A DNA stretch of 64,000 nt from Nocardioides cavernaquae (GCF_003600895.1 NZ_QYRP01000002.1:620001-684000), one strand, 5' to 3'. Positions 43,874-52,220 are shown, numbered from the stretch's first letter. Translations and numbers: made by a program. The notes: a model not told the origin generated them from the sequence alone.

Positions 43874-44860
43874 ATGCCTTCTGCCCTCGTCACCGGTATC
43901 ACCGGCCAGGACGGTCCCTACCTCGCCGAACTCCTGCTCTCCAAGGGATACGACGTCTACGGCCTCATGCGCGGGCAGAACAACCCCAAGCGCGCCATGG
44001 TCGAACGCGAACTCCCCGACGTCAAGATCCTCACCGGCGACCTCACCGACCAGTCCAGCCTCATGCGCGCACTCAACGACAGCAACCCCACCGAGGTCTA
44101 CAACCTCGGCGCCATCTCCTTCGTGGCCTACTCCTGGGAAAACGCCAAAGTCACCTCCGACGTCACCGGACTCGGCGTCCTCAACCTCCTCGAAGCCGTC
44201 CGCCTCCACGCCGGCAACGACCCCGCCTCCGTCAAGTTCTACCAAGCCTCCAGCTCCGAGATGTTCGGCAAGGTCCAGCAGGTCCCCCAGTCCGAGGAAA
44301 CCCTCCTGTGGCCCCGCTCCCCCTACGGCGTCGCCAAGGTCTACGGCCACTACATGACCATCAACTACCGCGAGTCCTACGGCATGCACGCCTCCTCCGG
44401 CATCCTGTTCAACCACGAATCCCCCCGCCGCGGCCCCGAATTCGTCACCCGCAAAGTCACCCAGGCCGTCGCCCGCATCCAACTCGGCCTCCAACACGAA
44501 ATCGTCATGGGCAACCTCGACGCCCAACGCGACTGGGGCTACGCCGGCGACTACGTCGAAGCCATGTGGCTCATGCTCCAACAACCCCACGGCGACGACT
44601 ACGTCGTATCCACCGACGAAACCCACACCATCCGCGAACTCCTCGACCTCGCCTTCGCCCAGGTCGGCATCAACGACTGGGAACGCTACGTCCGCCAAGA
44701 CCCCCGCTTCATGCGCCCCGCCGAAGTCGACCTCCTCATCGGCGACTCCACCAAAGCCCGCACCACCCTCGGCTGGACACCCAAGGTCAACTTCCCCGAA
44801 CTCGTCGCCATGATGGTCGACTCCGACCTGGCCGAGCAGAAGAAGCTCGCCGGCCTCTGA
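43874..44860 (+). CDS. gmd: GDP-mannose 4,6-dehydratase
   Basis: A 328-residue SDR that converts GDP-mannose to GDP-4-keto-6-deoxymannose, the entry to fucose and rhamnose-type sugars. NADP motif TGITGQDGPYLAELLL, catalytic SSSEMFGK and Tyr-x3-Lys in SPYGVAKVYGHYM, and the Gmd hallmark FNHESPRRGPEFVTRKV. Codon choice differs from its neighbours: Leu is nearly always CTC, and GAA, CAA and AAA are used freely where the next gene uses GAG, CAG and AAG. This suggests recent transfer or a different expression history. Its stop overlaps the next start (TGATG). Confidence 0.94.
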   Translation: MPSALVTGITGQDGPYLAELLLSKGYDVYGLMRGQNNPKRAMVERELPDVKILTGDLTDQSSLMRALNDSNPTEVYNLGAISFVAYSWENAKVTSDVTGLGVLNLLEAVRLHAGNDPASVKFYQASSSEMFGKVQQVPQSEETLLWPRSPYGVAKVYGHYMTINYRESYGMHASSGILFNHESPRRGPEFVTRKVTQAVARIQLGLQHEIVMGNLDAQRDWGYAGDYVEAMWLMLQQPHGDDYVVSTDETHTIRELLDLAFAQVGINDWERYVRQDPRFMRPAEVDLLIGDSTKARTTLGWTPKVNFPELVAMMVDSDLAEQKKLAGL

Positions 44861-45828
44861 TGAGTCCCCACACGTCCACGGACCGCCGGCGCGCCTTCAT
44901 CACGGGCGCGTCCGGCCAGGACGGCAGCTACCTTGCCGAGCATCTCGTGGCCGATGGCATGGAGGTGCACGCGCTCACCCTGTCGGGCGAGCGCGCAGCC
45001 GACCTGCCCGACGGGGTCGTCCTGCACCACGGCGATCTGACCGACGTGGCAGCGACCCGCGCGCTCCTGCGCGACCTCCACCCGCGCGAGATCTACAACC
45101 TGGCCGCGATCAGCTCCGTCGCGCTGGCCTGGGAGCAGCCGGACCTCTGCGCGGAGGTCAACGGCCTCGCCGCCGTCGCCCTCATGGAGTCGGCCTGGCT
45201 GATCGCCGAGTCGACCGGGCAGGACGTCCGCTTCGTCCAGTGCTCCAGCGCCGAGATCTTCGGGGAGCCGTCCGAGTCGCCGCAGACCGAGGAGACCCCC
45301 CTCCGCCCCCTCAACCCGTACGGCGCGGCGAAGGCCTACGCGCATCTCATGGCCGGTGTCTACCGCTCGCGTGGGCTGCACACCTCCAGCCTGGTGCTCT
45401 ACAACCACGAGTCGCCTCGGCGCCCGACACGGTTCGTGACGCGCAAGATCACCTCGACGGTCGCCGCGATCGCCCAGGGCCGGGCCACTGAGCTCGTGCT
45501 CGGCAACCAGGAGGCCCGTCGCGACTTCGGCTGGGCACCCGACTACGTCGACGCGATGGTGCGAGCCGCCCGCCACGACGTGGGCGGCGACTACGTGATC
45601 GCGACCGGCACCAGCCACAGCGTTCGCGACTTCGTGGCGGCTGCGTTCTCACATGCCGGGGTCACTGACTGGGAGCGGTTCGTCCGCACCGATCCTGCGC
45701 TGCTGCGTCCGACCGATCCGACCGACCTCCGCGGGGATGCATCGAGGGCCCGCGTCGTACTCGACTGGGAGCCGACCGTTCCGTTCGACGAGATCGTCGG
45801 CCGGATGGTGGACACGGATCTCGCGTGA
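44860..45828 (+). CDS. Gmd-like dehydratase paralogue
   Basis: A 322-residue SDR paralogous to the gene before it. It keeps ITGASGQDGSYLAEHLV, SSAEIFGEPSESPQ, Tyr-x3-Lys in NPYGAAKAYAHLM and the NHESPRRPTRFVTRKI block of Gmd proteins. It may be a second GDP-mannose dehydratase, act on another GDP-sugar, or form a heteromer. Its own codon usage (GAG, CTG, CAG) is normal for the genome, so the two paralogues did not arise by recent local duplication. Translation is coupled to gmd by the TGATG overlap. Confidence 0.85.
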   Translation: MSPHTSTDRRRAFITGASGQDGSYLAEHLVADGMEVHALTLSGERAADLPDGVVLHHGDLTDVAATRALLRDLHPREIYNLAAISSVALAWEQPDLCAEVNGLAAVALMESAWLIAESTGQDVRFVQCSSAEIFGEPSESPQTEETPLRPLNPYGAAKAYAHLMAGVYRSRGLHTSSLVLYNHESPRRPTRFVTRKITSTVAAIAQGRATELVLGNQEARRDFGWAPDYVDAMVRAARHDVGGDYVIATGTSHSVRDFVAAAFSHAGVTDWERFVRTDPALLRPTDPTDLRGDASRARVVLDWEPTVPFDEIVGRMVDTDLA

Positions 45829-45881
45829 GCGCAGGCGAGCCCGGCGGGTCACCTGCGCGGCCACGACCTAGGATCGACAGC

Positions 45882-46715
45882 ATGCACACCCTGACCGCAC
45901 CGTCCCGGATCCGGATGGCGGTGGGTGCGGTGACGTTGGTCCTGGCCACGGGGTGCGCCGGCGAGGCACCGAGCAACAGCGAGCTCGACAGGGTTCCCTC
46001 CACGCTGGCCGCGCGTCCCACCCCGCGAGCCCAGCCCAAGATCACGCTCGAGATCGACACCCCCGCCAGGTTCCTGAACGGGTACGCCGAGTCGTCAGGC
46101 GACGAGGTGTGGCAGAAGTCGATGGATCTGCTGCGCGACTGGACGTTCAACCCCGAGCTGGTCCAGCCCCACACTATCAAGAAGGGCGAGCTCGACGGGC
46201 TGCTGCCACTCCTCACCGGCGAGGCCGAGCAGCGGTGGCGCAAGGCCATCCGCCGCGCGCTGCCCCTCTGGATGAGCCCCTCGCCCAAGATGAAGAAGAT
46301 GGCACGCGCTCAGCTGGAGATCCTCCAGCTGGTGATCTGGAACATCCGGCCACCGACGACGCGCGGTTGGGGCAACCCGATGTTCACCCCGGTGCGGATC
46401 ACGCATGGCCGGATCCAGGGGGGCGGCGACCTGGGCGTCATGTTCCAGGTGCACACCGCGCTTCGCTGGCGCGGCCACGGCCTGGAGTACGAGGTGCCCT
46501 ACGACAGCTTCATCCAGATGAACTGGCGACGTGTGGACGGTGAGTGGAAGATCGCGGCCATCAACCGCGCGTGGACCCTCAAGGAGGAGCGGCTGGTCGG
46601 GCCGCCGGAGGCCGTGAAGAGCTCCAGGGCGGCGGCGAAGGCCAGCAGGAGCGCGGAGCCCGCGCCCAGCGAGCGCCCGTCGACGCGCCCCTCCGTCATC
46701 GACTCGGCGCCCTAG
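45882..46715 (+). CDS. Lipoprotein of unknown function
   Basis: A 277-residue lipoprotein: lipobox LVLATGC with Cys about residue 25, then a Ser/Pro/Thr linker and a folded domain of about 170 residues ([59 protein letters not shown]). The last feature resembles SnoaL/NTF2-like strand ends, but I cannot name the family. The C-terminal 45 residues are Ala/Ser/Arg/Pro-rich and disordered. The ATG at 45882 has AGGA upstream; a GTG overlapping the previous stop (45825) would add 19 residues before the signal and is less likely. It ends before a strong terminator. Confidence 0.8.
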   Translation: MHTLTAPSRIRMAVGAVTLVLATGCAGEAPSNSELDRVPSTLAARPTPRAQPKITLEIDTPARFLNGYAESSGDEVWQKSMDLLRDWTFNPELVQPHTIKKGELDGLLPLLTGEAEQRWRKAIRRALPLWMSPSPKMKKMARAQLEILQLVIWNIRPPTTRGWGNPMFTPVRITHGRIQGGGDLGVMFQVHTALRWRGHGLEYEVPYDSFIQMNWRRVDGEWKIAAINRAWTLKEERLVGPPEAVKSSRAAAKASRSAEPAPSERPSTRPSVIDSAP

Positions 46716-46750
46716 GCAACCCGACCCCGCCACACTCCGCGGAAATGGCA

Positions 46751-46783
46751 GGAACCCCCGGACCTCGTCGGTCCGGGGGTTCC
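46751..46783. terminator. Bidirectional terminator hairpin
   Basis: GGAACCCCCGGACC pairs perfectly with GGTCCGGGGGTTCC around a TCGTC loop, a 14-bp GC-rich stem between two convergent genes (lipoprotein and HbhA-like). Confidence 0.85.
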
Positions 46784-46808
46784 TCCGTTCAAGCGGTGAT
46801 GCTGAGGC

Positions 46809-47486
46809 TCAGGCCTCGGTCGCGGGCGCAGCAGCCTTCTTGGCCGGAGCCTTCTTGGCCGGGGCCTTCTTCGCGGGAGCAGCCTTCTTGGCGGCCGGGG
46901 CCTTCTTGGCCGGAGCCTTCTTGGCGGCCGGGGCCTTCTTGGCCGGGGCGGGCGCCTCGGTCTTGCGGATCTTGGCGAGGATCTCCTGGCCCTTGGCAGC
47001 AAGCTCCTCGTAGCGCTTGGTGACGTCCGCGAGGACGTCCTTCAGCTCGTCCTGAAACTTGGCCGGGAGGGCCTTGACGTCAGCCTGGAGCTCGGCGAGC
47101 TTCGCCTCGGCCTTGGCCTGCAGGTCCTTGAGCTGGGCCTGGACGTTGGCCGGGGCACCCTTGAGCTGCGCCTCGAACTTGGCCGGAGCGGCCTTGACCT
47201 CAGCCTGCAGGTCCTTGATCTTCGCCTCGACCTTGGCGGGAGCGGTCTTGGCCTCGGCCTGCAGCTCCTTGACCTTGGACTCGAGCTTCGCCTGCGCCTT
47301 GGTGGCCTCCGCCTGGAGACCCTTCAGCTTCGCCTCGACCTTGGCCGGGGCAGCCTTGGCGTCAGCCTGCAGACCCTTGACGCGGGCCTCGAGCTTCGCC
47401 TGGGTCTTCTTCGCCTCGGTCTGGACGTCGGCAACCTTCGCCTGCAGGTCAGCGGCGTACTTCTTCACGTCGAACTTGGTGGCCAT
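46809..47486 (-). CDS. HbhA-like protein: 18-residue helical repeats and Lys/Ala/Pro tail
   Basis: A 225-residue protein with the build of mycobacterial heparin-binding haemagglutinin. Residues about 25-150 are nearly exact 18-residue repeats, for example [18 protein letters not shown] and [18 protein letters not shown]. Eighteen residues equal five helical turns, so this is one long continuous helix or coiled coil. The last 55 residues are PAKKA/KKAP repeats, a polycationic tail that binds sulfated sugars in HbhA and resembles histone H1. It has no signal peptide, like HbhA. The next gene upstream is an XRE regulator, as in the Rv0474-hbhA pair. The ATG has AAAGGAG upstream. Adhesin, nucleoid or lipid-trafficking roles are all possible. 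Confidence 0.85.
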   Translation of the reverse strand: MATKFDVKKYAADLQAKVADVQTEAKKTQAKLEARVKGLQADAKAAPAKVEAKLKGLQAEATKAQAKLESKVKELQAEAKTAPAKVEAKIKDLQAEVKAAPAKFEAQLKGAPANVQAQLKDLQAKAEAKLAELQADVKALPAKFQDELKDVLADVTKRYEELAAKGQEILAKIRKTEAPAPAKKAPAAKKAPAKKAPAAKKAAPAKKAPAKKAPAKKAAAPATEA

Positions 47487-47548
47487 CGTGGCACTCCTTT
47501 GGTTTGGTGTGTCCGGTGGGCGGGAGCCGCCTCACCTTGCGGGGTGGG

Positions 47549-47932
47549 TCAGCTCTCGCCTTCGTCGTCGCGCTCCGCAGCATTGATCGCGAGGAACGAC
47601 GCGTAGACATCGAGCAGGGACTGCTTCTGTCGCTCGGTCAGGCCCGAGTCGGCCAACACCGCCAGCTCCACGGAACCGCCGACGCCATCCTCGGGATTGA
47701 GGATGCCGGCACGGATGTAGAGCTGCTCGGCGGAGATCCGCAGGGCCTTCGCGATCTGCTGAAGCACGTCGGCGGAGGGCTTGCGCAGACCACGTTCGAT
47801 CTGCGACAGGTACGGGTTGGACACACCGGCTGCCTCGGAGAGCTGGCGCAGCGACAGCTTGGACGCCTGTCGCTGCTCCTTGAGGTACTCCCCCAGATTG
47901 CCGACGGTCTTACCGACCATTCCCTTTGCCAT
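47549..47932 (-). CDS. XRE-family HTH regulator upstream of the HbhA-like gene
   Basis: A 127-residue regulator. The HTH is residues about 16-70 (LKEQRQASKLSLRQLSEAAG, VSNPYLSQIERGLRKPSADV, LQQIAKALRISAEQLYIRAG). The C-terminal tail is acidic (AERDDEGES). It lies 62 bp before the HbhA-like gene on the same strand and probably forms an operon with it. A perfect 8-bp inverted repeat is centred 20 bp upstream of its start codon and is a likely operator for autoregulation. Confidence 0.9.
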   Translation of the reverse strand: MAKGMVGKTVGNLGEYLKEQRQASKLSLRQLSEAAGVSNPYLSQIERGLRKPSADVLQQIAKALRISAEQLYIRAGILNPEDGVGGSVELAVLADSGLTERQKQSLLDVYASFLAINAAERDDEGES

Positions 47933-47942
47933 GTCCCCATTG

Positions 47943-47962
47943 TTGCTAACTATTGTTAGCAA
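47943..47962. promoter_or_regulatory. Operator-like palindrome TTGCTAAC-TATT-GTTAGCAA
   Basis: A perfect 8-bp inverted repeat with a four-base centre, AT-rich in an otherwise GC-rich region, directly upstream of the XRE gene and next to its ribosome-binding site. XRE dimers bind such sites. No second copy was seen before the HbhA-like gene. Confidence 0.7.
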
Positions 47963-48066
47963 AAGCAAATGTCTGCATCGTGAATCACGCCACACTGACG
48001 GCGATTCCCCTGCCACACAAGGGATCTGACGCCAGAAACCGTTGCTTGCTACTGCTTGCACTCCCC

Positions 48067-48154
48067 GCCGAGAGGCCAGGTCTGGCGCGCCGAACCGCCA
48101 GGTCTGGTGCGCCGAGTGGCCAGGTCCGGCGGGCCGAACCGTCAGATCCGGTGG
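48067..48154. repeat. Four 22-bp units upstream of cysC
   Basis: Units of 22 bp starting CCGA begin at 48067, 48089, 48111 and 48133, each holding a CAGGTCTGG-like core (CAGGTCTGG twice, CAGGTCCGG, CAGATCCGG). The intergenic gap 47963-48228 holds little else. The same unit occurs inverted inside the cysC reading frame at 48818-48883. Confidence 0.82.
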
Positions 48155-48228
48155 ATCGAAGCGTCGCCACCACCTCACCGATCCCGCGCCCGGTCGCCCG
48201 ACGCCCACCCCACCGGCATCGTGCGAGG

Positions 48229-49479
48229 ATGACGGGCGTGTCCAGCCAGAACCCGCAGCCGGTGCCCCAGCACTGCCCGACCGCCCGCGAGCTCGACGAC
48301 CTCGAGTTGCTCCTGAGCGGCGCACTCGCCCCGCTGACCAGCTTCAACGAGCCCGGATCTGCGGTCACGCTGCAGCTGCCCGAGGAGCTCGTCGCCCGCC
48401 ACGAGATCGAGCTCGTCGACCCCGAAGGCCTCCCCTTGGCTCGCGTCACCAACGACGCTGGTCGGTGGACCCCGCTCGGCCTCAGCGCTGCGGCGTACGG
48501 ACCGTTCCGGCGGCTGCACCTGACGCCGGCCGACGCGAGGACGAAGTACGCCGGGGCGACCTGGACGCCGCTGACCGACGCACTGACGACCGACGAGATC
48601 GCCGAGCTGTCCGCCATCGAGGGTCCCAGGGTGCTGCTCGCACTGACCGGCCGCGGCACGCCCGACGACCTCTCCCCCGTCGGCCTGGTCCGCGCGTCGC
48701 TCGCGGCCGCTGACCTCATTGGCGACACCGCCGTGATCGCAGTCCCGCTTGCGAGCCACGGGGATGCCGACGCGGACCACGCGCTCGGCACGCAGGTCGT
48801 GCAGAACTACGCCCTCGACGACCAGATCCGACCTCTCACCACGCCAGACCTGACCTCTCGGCACGCCAGACCTGACCTCTCGGCGTATCCGGAGGGGATC
48901 AGGGAGGTGGTCGAGTTCGACCGGCCGCCGCTCGACCAGCGCGGGCTCGTCCTCTTCTTCACTGGCCTGTCCGGCTCCGGCAAGTCGACGCTCGCGCGCG
49001 AGCTGGTCGACAAGGTCCTCGAGCAGGGACACCGCACGGTCACGTCCCTCGACGGTGATGTCGTGCGCCGCAACCTCTCCGCCGGCCTGACCTTCTCCAG
49101 GGAGGACCGCGAGACCAATATCCGCCGGATCGGCTGGGTGGCCGCCGAGATCGCCCGCCACGGCGGCCTTGCGGTGGTCTCCCCGATCGCCCCCTTCGAC
49201 AGCACGCGCCAGCAGGTGCGGGAGTACGTCGAGGAGGCCGGCGGCACGTTCTTCCTGATCCACGTGGCCACTCCGCTCGAGGAGTGCGAGCGCCGCGACC
49301 GCAAGGGGCTCTACGCCAAGGCGCGCCAGGGCCTGATCCCGGAGTTCACCGGCATCTCCAGCCCCTACGAGGAGCCCGAGGACGCCGACGTACGCGTCGA
49401 CACCACCGGTCACACCGTGGAGAGCGCGCTGTCCGTCGTCGAGAAGGCGCTCGAGGCCGCCGGGCTGTTGGCGCTCTGA
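48229..49479 (+). CDS. cysC: Adenylyl-sulfate kinase with degenerate N-terminal ATP-sulfurylase-like domain
   Basis: A 416-residue protein. Residues about 230-416 are APS kinase, which phosphorylates adenylyl sulfate to PAPS: P-loop FTGLSGSGKSTLA, LDGDVVRRNLSAGLTFSRED, NIRRIGWVAAEIARHGG and GLYAKARQGLIPEFTGISSPYE. Residues 1-200 resemble the PUA-like and catalytic parts of ATP sulfurylase, but the HxxH ATP-binding motif is missing (GRGTPDDLSPVGLVRAS stands in its place), so that half is probably not an active sulfurylase; CysDN encoded downstream supplies that step. The linker carries three 22-bp DNA repeats. The stop overlaps the phosphatase start (TGATG). Confidence 0.9.
   Translation: MTGVSSQNPQPVPQHCPTARELDDLELLLSGALAPLTSFNEPGSAVTLQLPEELVARHEIELVDPEGLPLARVTNDAGRWTPLGLSAAAYGPFRRLHLTPADARTKYAGATWTPLTDALTTDEIAELSAIEGPRVLLALTGRGTPDDLSPVGLVRASLAAADLIGDTAVIAVPLASHGDADADHALGTQVVQNYALDDQIRPLTTPDLTSRHARPDLSAYPEGIREVVEFDRPPLDQRGLVLFFTGLSGSGKSTLARELVDKVLEQGHRTVTSLDGDVVRRNLSAGLTFSREDRETNIRRIGWVAAEIARHGGLAVVSPIAPFDSTRQQVREYVEEAGGTFFLIHVATPLEECERRDRKGLYAKARQGLIPEFTGISSPYEEPEDADVRVDTTGHTVESALSVVEKALEAAGLLAL
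48818..48883. repeat. Three 22-bp units inside the cysC reading frame
   Basis: Two identical units CACGCCAGACCTGACCTCTC plus GG (48840-48861, 48862-48883) follow a diverged one (48818-48839). They are the reverse of the units at 48067-48154. They encode the interdomain linker TTPDLTSRHARPDLSAYP. Three units are 66 bp, so the frame is kept. Confidence 0.85.
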
Positions 49480-50072
49480 TGTTCCGGGTCCTCTTCGTCT
49501 GCACGGCGAACATCTGCCGCTCGCCCTACATGGAGCTCGTGGGTCGCTGGGCGCTCCCGGAGGACAGCAACCTCGCGTTGAGCTCGGCCGGAACGCTCGG
49601 GTTCGTGGACCACCCGATGAACGACACGATGGCGGAGACGCTGGCGGGCGACGACCGGGGCGGCATCGACGCGCAGGCCTTCCGAAGCCGCCGGCTCACC
49701 TCAGCCCTGGTGAACGAGGCCGATCTCGTCCTGACGGCAGAGGACGAGCACCGCCAGTTCATCCTGCTGGAGCAGCCCGCGGCGTTCCGCAAGGTCTTCT
49801 CCCTCGGCCAGTTCGCCACCGTCGTCCAGCGACTGGATTCGCAGGCTTCCGGATCAGCTTTGGTGGATGCTGTCGCCAACACGAGCGGGATCGCCCAGAT
49901 CCGTGCCGACGTGGCCGACCCCTACCGCCGGGGCCGACGCGCCGCCGCGAACTGCGCGCGCCAGATCGACGAACTGCTGGCTGTGGTCCTGCCAGCACTC
50001 GACAACCACGCCGGAGCACGGCGGTTGCCCGATACTCGGTCCACACGGTCCGGCACGGAAGGCGAGGAGTAA
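49479..50072 (+). CDS. Low-molecular-weight protein tyrosine phosphatase (Wzb-like)
   Basis: A 197-residue cytoplasmic phosphatase. The active-site loop is VCTANICRSPYMEL (C-x5-R), close to the N-terminus as in LMW-PTPs, and the general-acid aspartate is in ADPYRRG. The start ATG overlaps the cysC stop and the stop overlaps the LCP gene start (TAATG), so cysC, phosphatase and LCP are translated as one unit. Wzb-type phosphatases regulate polysaccharide export; here it would control assembly of the glycopolymer attached by the LCP protein. The C-terminal 25 residues are disordered. Confidence 0.9.
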   Translation: MFRVLFVCTANICRSPYMELVGRWALPEDSNLALSSAGTLGFVDHPMNDTMAETLAGDDRGGIDAQAFRSRRLTSALVNEADLVLTAEDEHRQFILLEQPAAFRKVFSLGQFATVVQRLDSQASGSALVDAVANTSGIAQIRADVADPYRRGRRAAANCARQIDELLAVVLPALDNHAGARRLPDTRSTRSGTEGEE

Positions 50073-51232
50073 TGGACGAGCGGTCCGAGGAGATGCATGT
50101 CCTCCACGAGGACATGCACTTCGACACGGTGAAGCGTGTTCGCCGCCGACGCCGCAACAGCCTCTGGGCCCGCAAGACCCGGCGGCTGCGCCACTGGATC
50201 AAGGAGCACAAGGCGCTCTCGGTGCTCATCGGGATCGTCCTGTTCCTCCTGCTGATCCTGCTGCTGTGGCTGCTCTGGCTCTGGATGCACCTGAACGAGG
50301 TCGAGCGCTTCGACCTCGACCTCGACGACCGCCCGCCCTACTACGGCGGCCAGAACATCCTGCTCGTCGGCCTCGACTGCGACGCAGAGGCGCCGGTCTC
50401 CGACTCGCTGCGCCACTGCAACCCCGACGAGGGCACGGACCTCTCCGACCTCGAGCACGCCAGCGCCACCGGCAACCGCAGCGACGTGATCATGGTCCTC
50501 CACGTCAGTGAGGACGGCAGCAAGGCGCAGCTGGTCTCGATCCCCCGCGACTCGTACGTCGAGGTGAAGGGGCACGGCCGCACCAAGATCAACGCCGCCT
50601 TCTCCTACGGGGGCCCGAGCCTCCTCGCCCACACCGTCGAGCAGGCGACCGGGCTCTACATCAACCACATGGCAGTCGTGGACTTCCACGGCTTCAAGGG
50701 CATCTCCAACGCGATCGGCGGCGTCCAGGTCTACGTGAAGGACGAGATCACCGTGCCCGGCACCGGTCAGGTGGCCTGGCCCCAGGGGTGGCAGACCATC
50801 AAGGGCGAGGACGCGTTGACCTACGTCCGCACCCGATACGGCCTCCCGCGCGGCGACTTCGACCGCGTCCAGCGTCATCAGAACTTCCTGCGGGCGGTCA
50901 TGCAGCGCACCCAGTCGATGGCGGTGCTGGCCAACCCGCTCGCGGTGACCAGGCTCGTGGGTGAGGTCACCGGCAACCTGGCGGTGGACTCCGGGTTCAA
51001 GAACTCCGAGATCCTGGACCTGACCTTCGCCGGTCTCCAGCTGCGCATGGACGACATCTCCTACGCCACCGTCCCCTACGAGGGCAGCGCCATGGTCGAC
51101 GGCGCCTCCGTCGTACTCCTCAAGGAGAAGGAGATGCGCGAGCTGTTCGACGCGATCGCGCACGACAGGTTCATCAGCTACGTCAACGACCACCCGGTCG
51201 AAACCCTTCCTGCGGATCAGGACGTCGACTGA
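50072..51232 (+). CDS. LytR-CpsA-Psr (LCP) family glycopolymer ligase
   Basis: A 386-residue membrane protein that attaches glycopolymers (teichoic-acid-like, arabinogalactan or capsule) to peptidoglycan. A cytoplasmic basic segment (KRVRRRRRNSLWARKTRRLR) precedes one transmembrane helix (about residues 49-72), then the extracytoplasmic LCP domain with GQNILLVGLD, RSDVIMVLHV, LVSIPRDSYVEV, GHGRTKINAAFSYGG and LTYVRTRYGLPRGDFDRVQR, which hold the catalytic Arg and Asp residues. It overlaps the phosphatase stop and is 58 bp before cysD. Confidence 0.93.
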   Translation: MDERSEEMHVLHEDMHFDTVKRVRRRRRNSLWARKTRRLRHWIKEHKALSVLIGIVLFLLLILLLWLLWLWMHLNEVERFDLDLDDRPPYYGGQNILLVGLDCDAEAPVSDSLRHCNPDEGTDLSDLEHASATGNRSDVIMVLHVSEDGSKAQLVSIPRDSYVEVKGHGRTKINAAFSYGGPSLLAHTVEQATGLYINHMAVVDFHGFKGISNAIGGVQVYVKDEITVPGTGQVAWPQGWQTIKGEDALTYVRTRYGLPRGDFDRVQRHQNFLRAVMQRTQSMAVLANPLAVTRLVGEVTGNLAVDSGFKNSEILDLTFAGLQLRMDDISYATVPYEGSAMVDGASVVLLKEKEMRELFDAIAHDRFISYVNDHPVETLPADQDVD

Positions 51233-51250
51233 CCGATCCGCCCGAGCCGA

Positions 51251-51256
51251 TACGAT
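51251..51256 (+). promoter_or_regulatory. Possible -10 box of cysDN
   Basis: TACGAT fits a -10 hexamer 35 bp before the cysD ATG. It implies a short 5' UTR holding the GAGAGG ribosome-binding site. No -35 is obvious, so read-through from the LCP operon is also possible. Confidence 0.35.
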
Positions 51257-51290
51257 GTCGGCTGCTTGTCCCGACGAGAGGCCCAGACAC

Positions 51291-52220
51291 ATGGCAGAGC
51301 CAGCAATGGCTTCTACACGCTCCGACTACCAGCTGAGTCAGCTTGACCAGCTGGAGGCGGAGTCGATCCACATCTTCCGCGAGGTCGCCAGCGAGTTCGA
51401 GAAGCCCGTCCTGATGTTCTCGGGTGGCAAGGACTCCATCGTCATGCTCCGCCTGGCGGAGAAGGCGTTCTACCCGGCGAAGATCCCGTTCTCGATCCTC
51501 CAGGTCGACACGGGTCTCGACTTCCCCGAGGTCATGGAGACGCGCGACCGCTGGGTCAGCCGCCTCGGCGTGAACCTCGTGGTGGCGAGCATCGACGACG
51601 CGATCAAGAACGGCATCATTCCCGACGCCGCGAAGATCAGCCGCAACCGCCTCCAGATCCCCACGCTGCTCAACGCGATCGAGGAGAACGGCTTCACCGC
51701 TGCCTTCGGTGGTGGCCGCCGCGACGAGGAGAAGGCCCGCGCCAAGGAGCGCGTCTACTCCCACCGCGACGAGTTCGGCCAGTGGGACCCGAAGATGCAG
51801 CGTCCCGAGCTGTGGAGCCTCTACAACGGGCGCCTCCACGAGGGCGAGCACATGCGCATCTTCCCGATCTCGAACTGGACCGAGCTGGACGTCTGGGACT
51901 ACATCGGCCGCGAGGGCATCGAGATCCCGAACATCTACTTCAGCCACCAGCGCCGCGTCTTCGAGCGCGACGGCATGCTGATGAGCGAGACGCCGCTCAA
52001 CCCGCTGCGCGAGGGCGAGGTCGTCACCGAGCGCACCGTCCGCTTCCGCACCTGTGGCGACATCACGCTGACCGGCTGCGTGGAGAGCACGGCGTCCACC
52101 ATCGACGAGATCATCGCCGAGGTGTCGATCGCCAAGAAGACCGAGCGTGGCGCCACCCGTGGCGACGACCGGTTCTCCGAGGCTGCCATGGAAGACCGCA
52201 AGAAGGAGGGCTACTTCTGA
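51291..52220 (+). CDS. cysD: Sulfate adenylyltransferase subunit 2
   Basis: CysD is the adenylyltransferase of the CysDN complex, making adenylyl sulfate from sulfate and ATP. The 309-residue chain has the PP-loop FSGGKDSIVMLRLAEKAF, LQVDTGLDFPEVMETRDRWV, FGGGRRDEEKARAKERVYS and FPISNWTELDVWDYIGREGI. I start at the ATG at 51291; an upstream in-frame ATG at 51255 overlaps a possible -10 box and lacks a ribosome-binding site. Its stop overlaps the cysN start (TGATG), as is usual for a stoichiometric complex. Confidence 0.96.
   Translation: MAEPAMASTRSDYQLSQLDQLEAESIHIFREVASEFEKPVLMFSGGKDSIVMLRLAEKAFYPAKIPFSILQVDTGLDFPEVMETRDRWVSRLGVNLVVASIDDAIKNGIIPDAAKISRNRLQIPTLLNAIEENGFTAAFGGGRRDEEKARAKERVYSHRDEFGQWDPKMQRPELWSLYNGRLHEGEHMRIFPISNWTELDVWDYIGREGIEIPNIYFSHQRRVFERDGMLMSETPLNPLREGEVVTERTVRFRTCGDITLTGCVESTASTIDEIIAEVSIAKKTERGATRGDDRFSEAAMEDRKKEGYF

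Noticed and set aside
51255..51290. A second Cys-type leader peptide before cysD
   Set aside because: The short frame from the ATG at 51255 is in frame with cysD, contains a single Cys codon and overlaps the likely -10 box.
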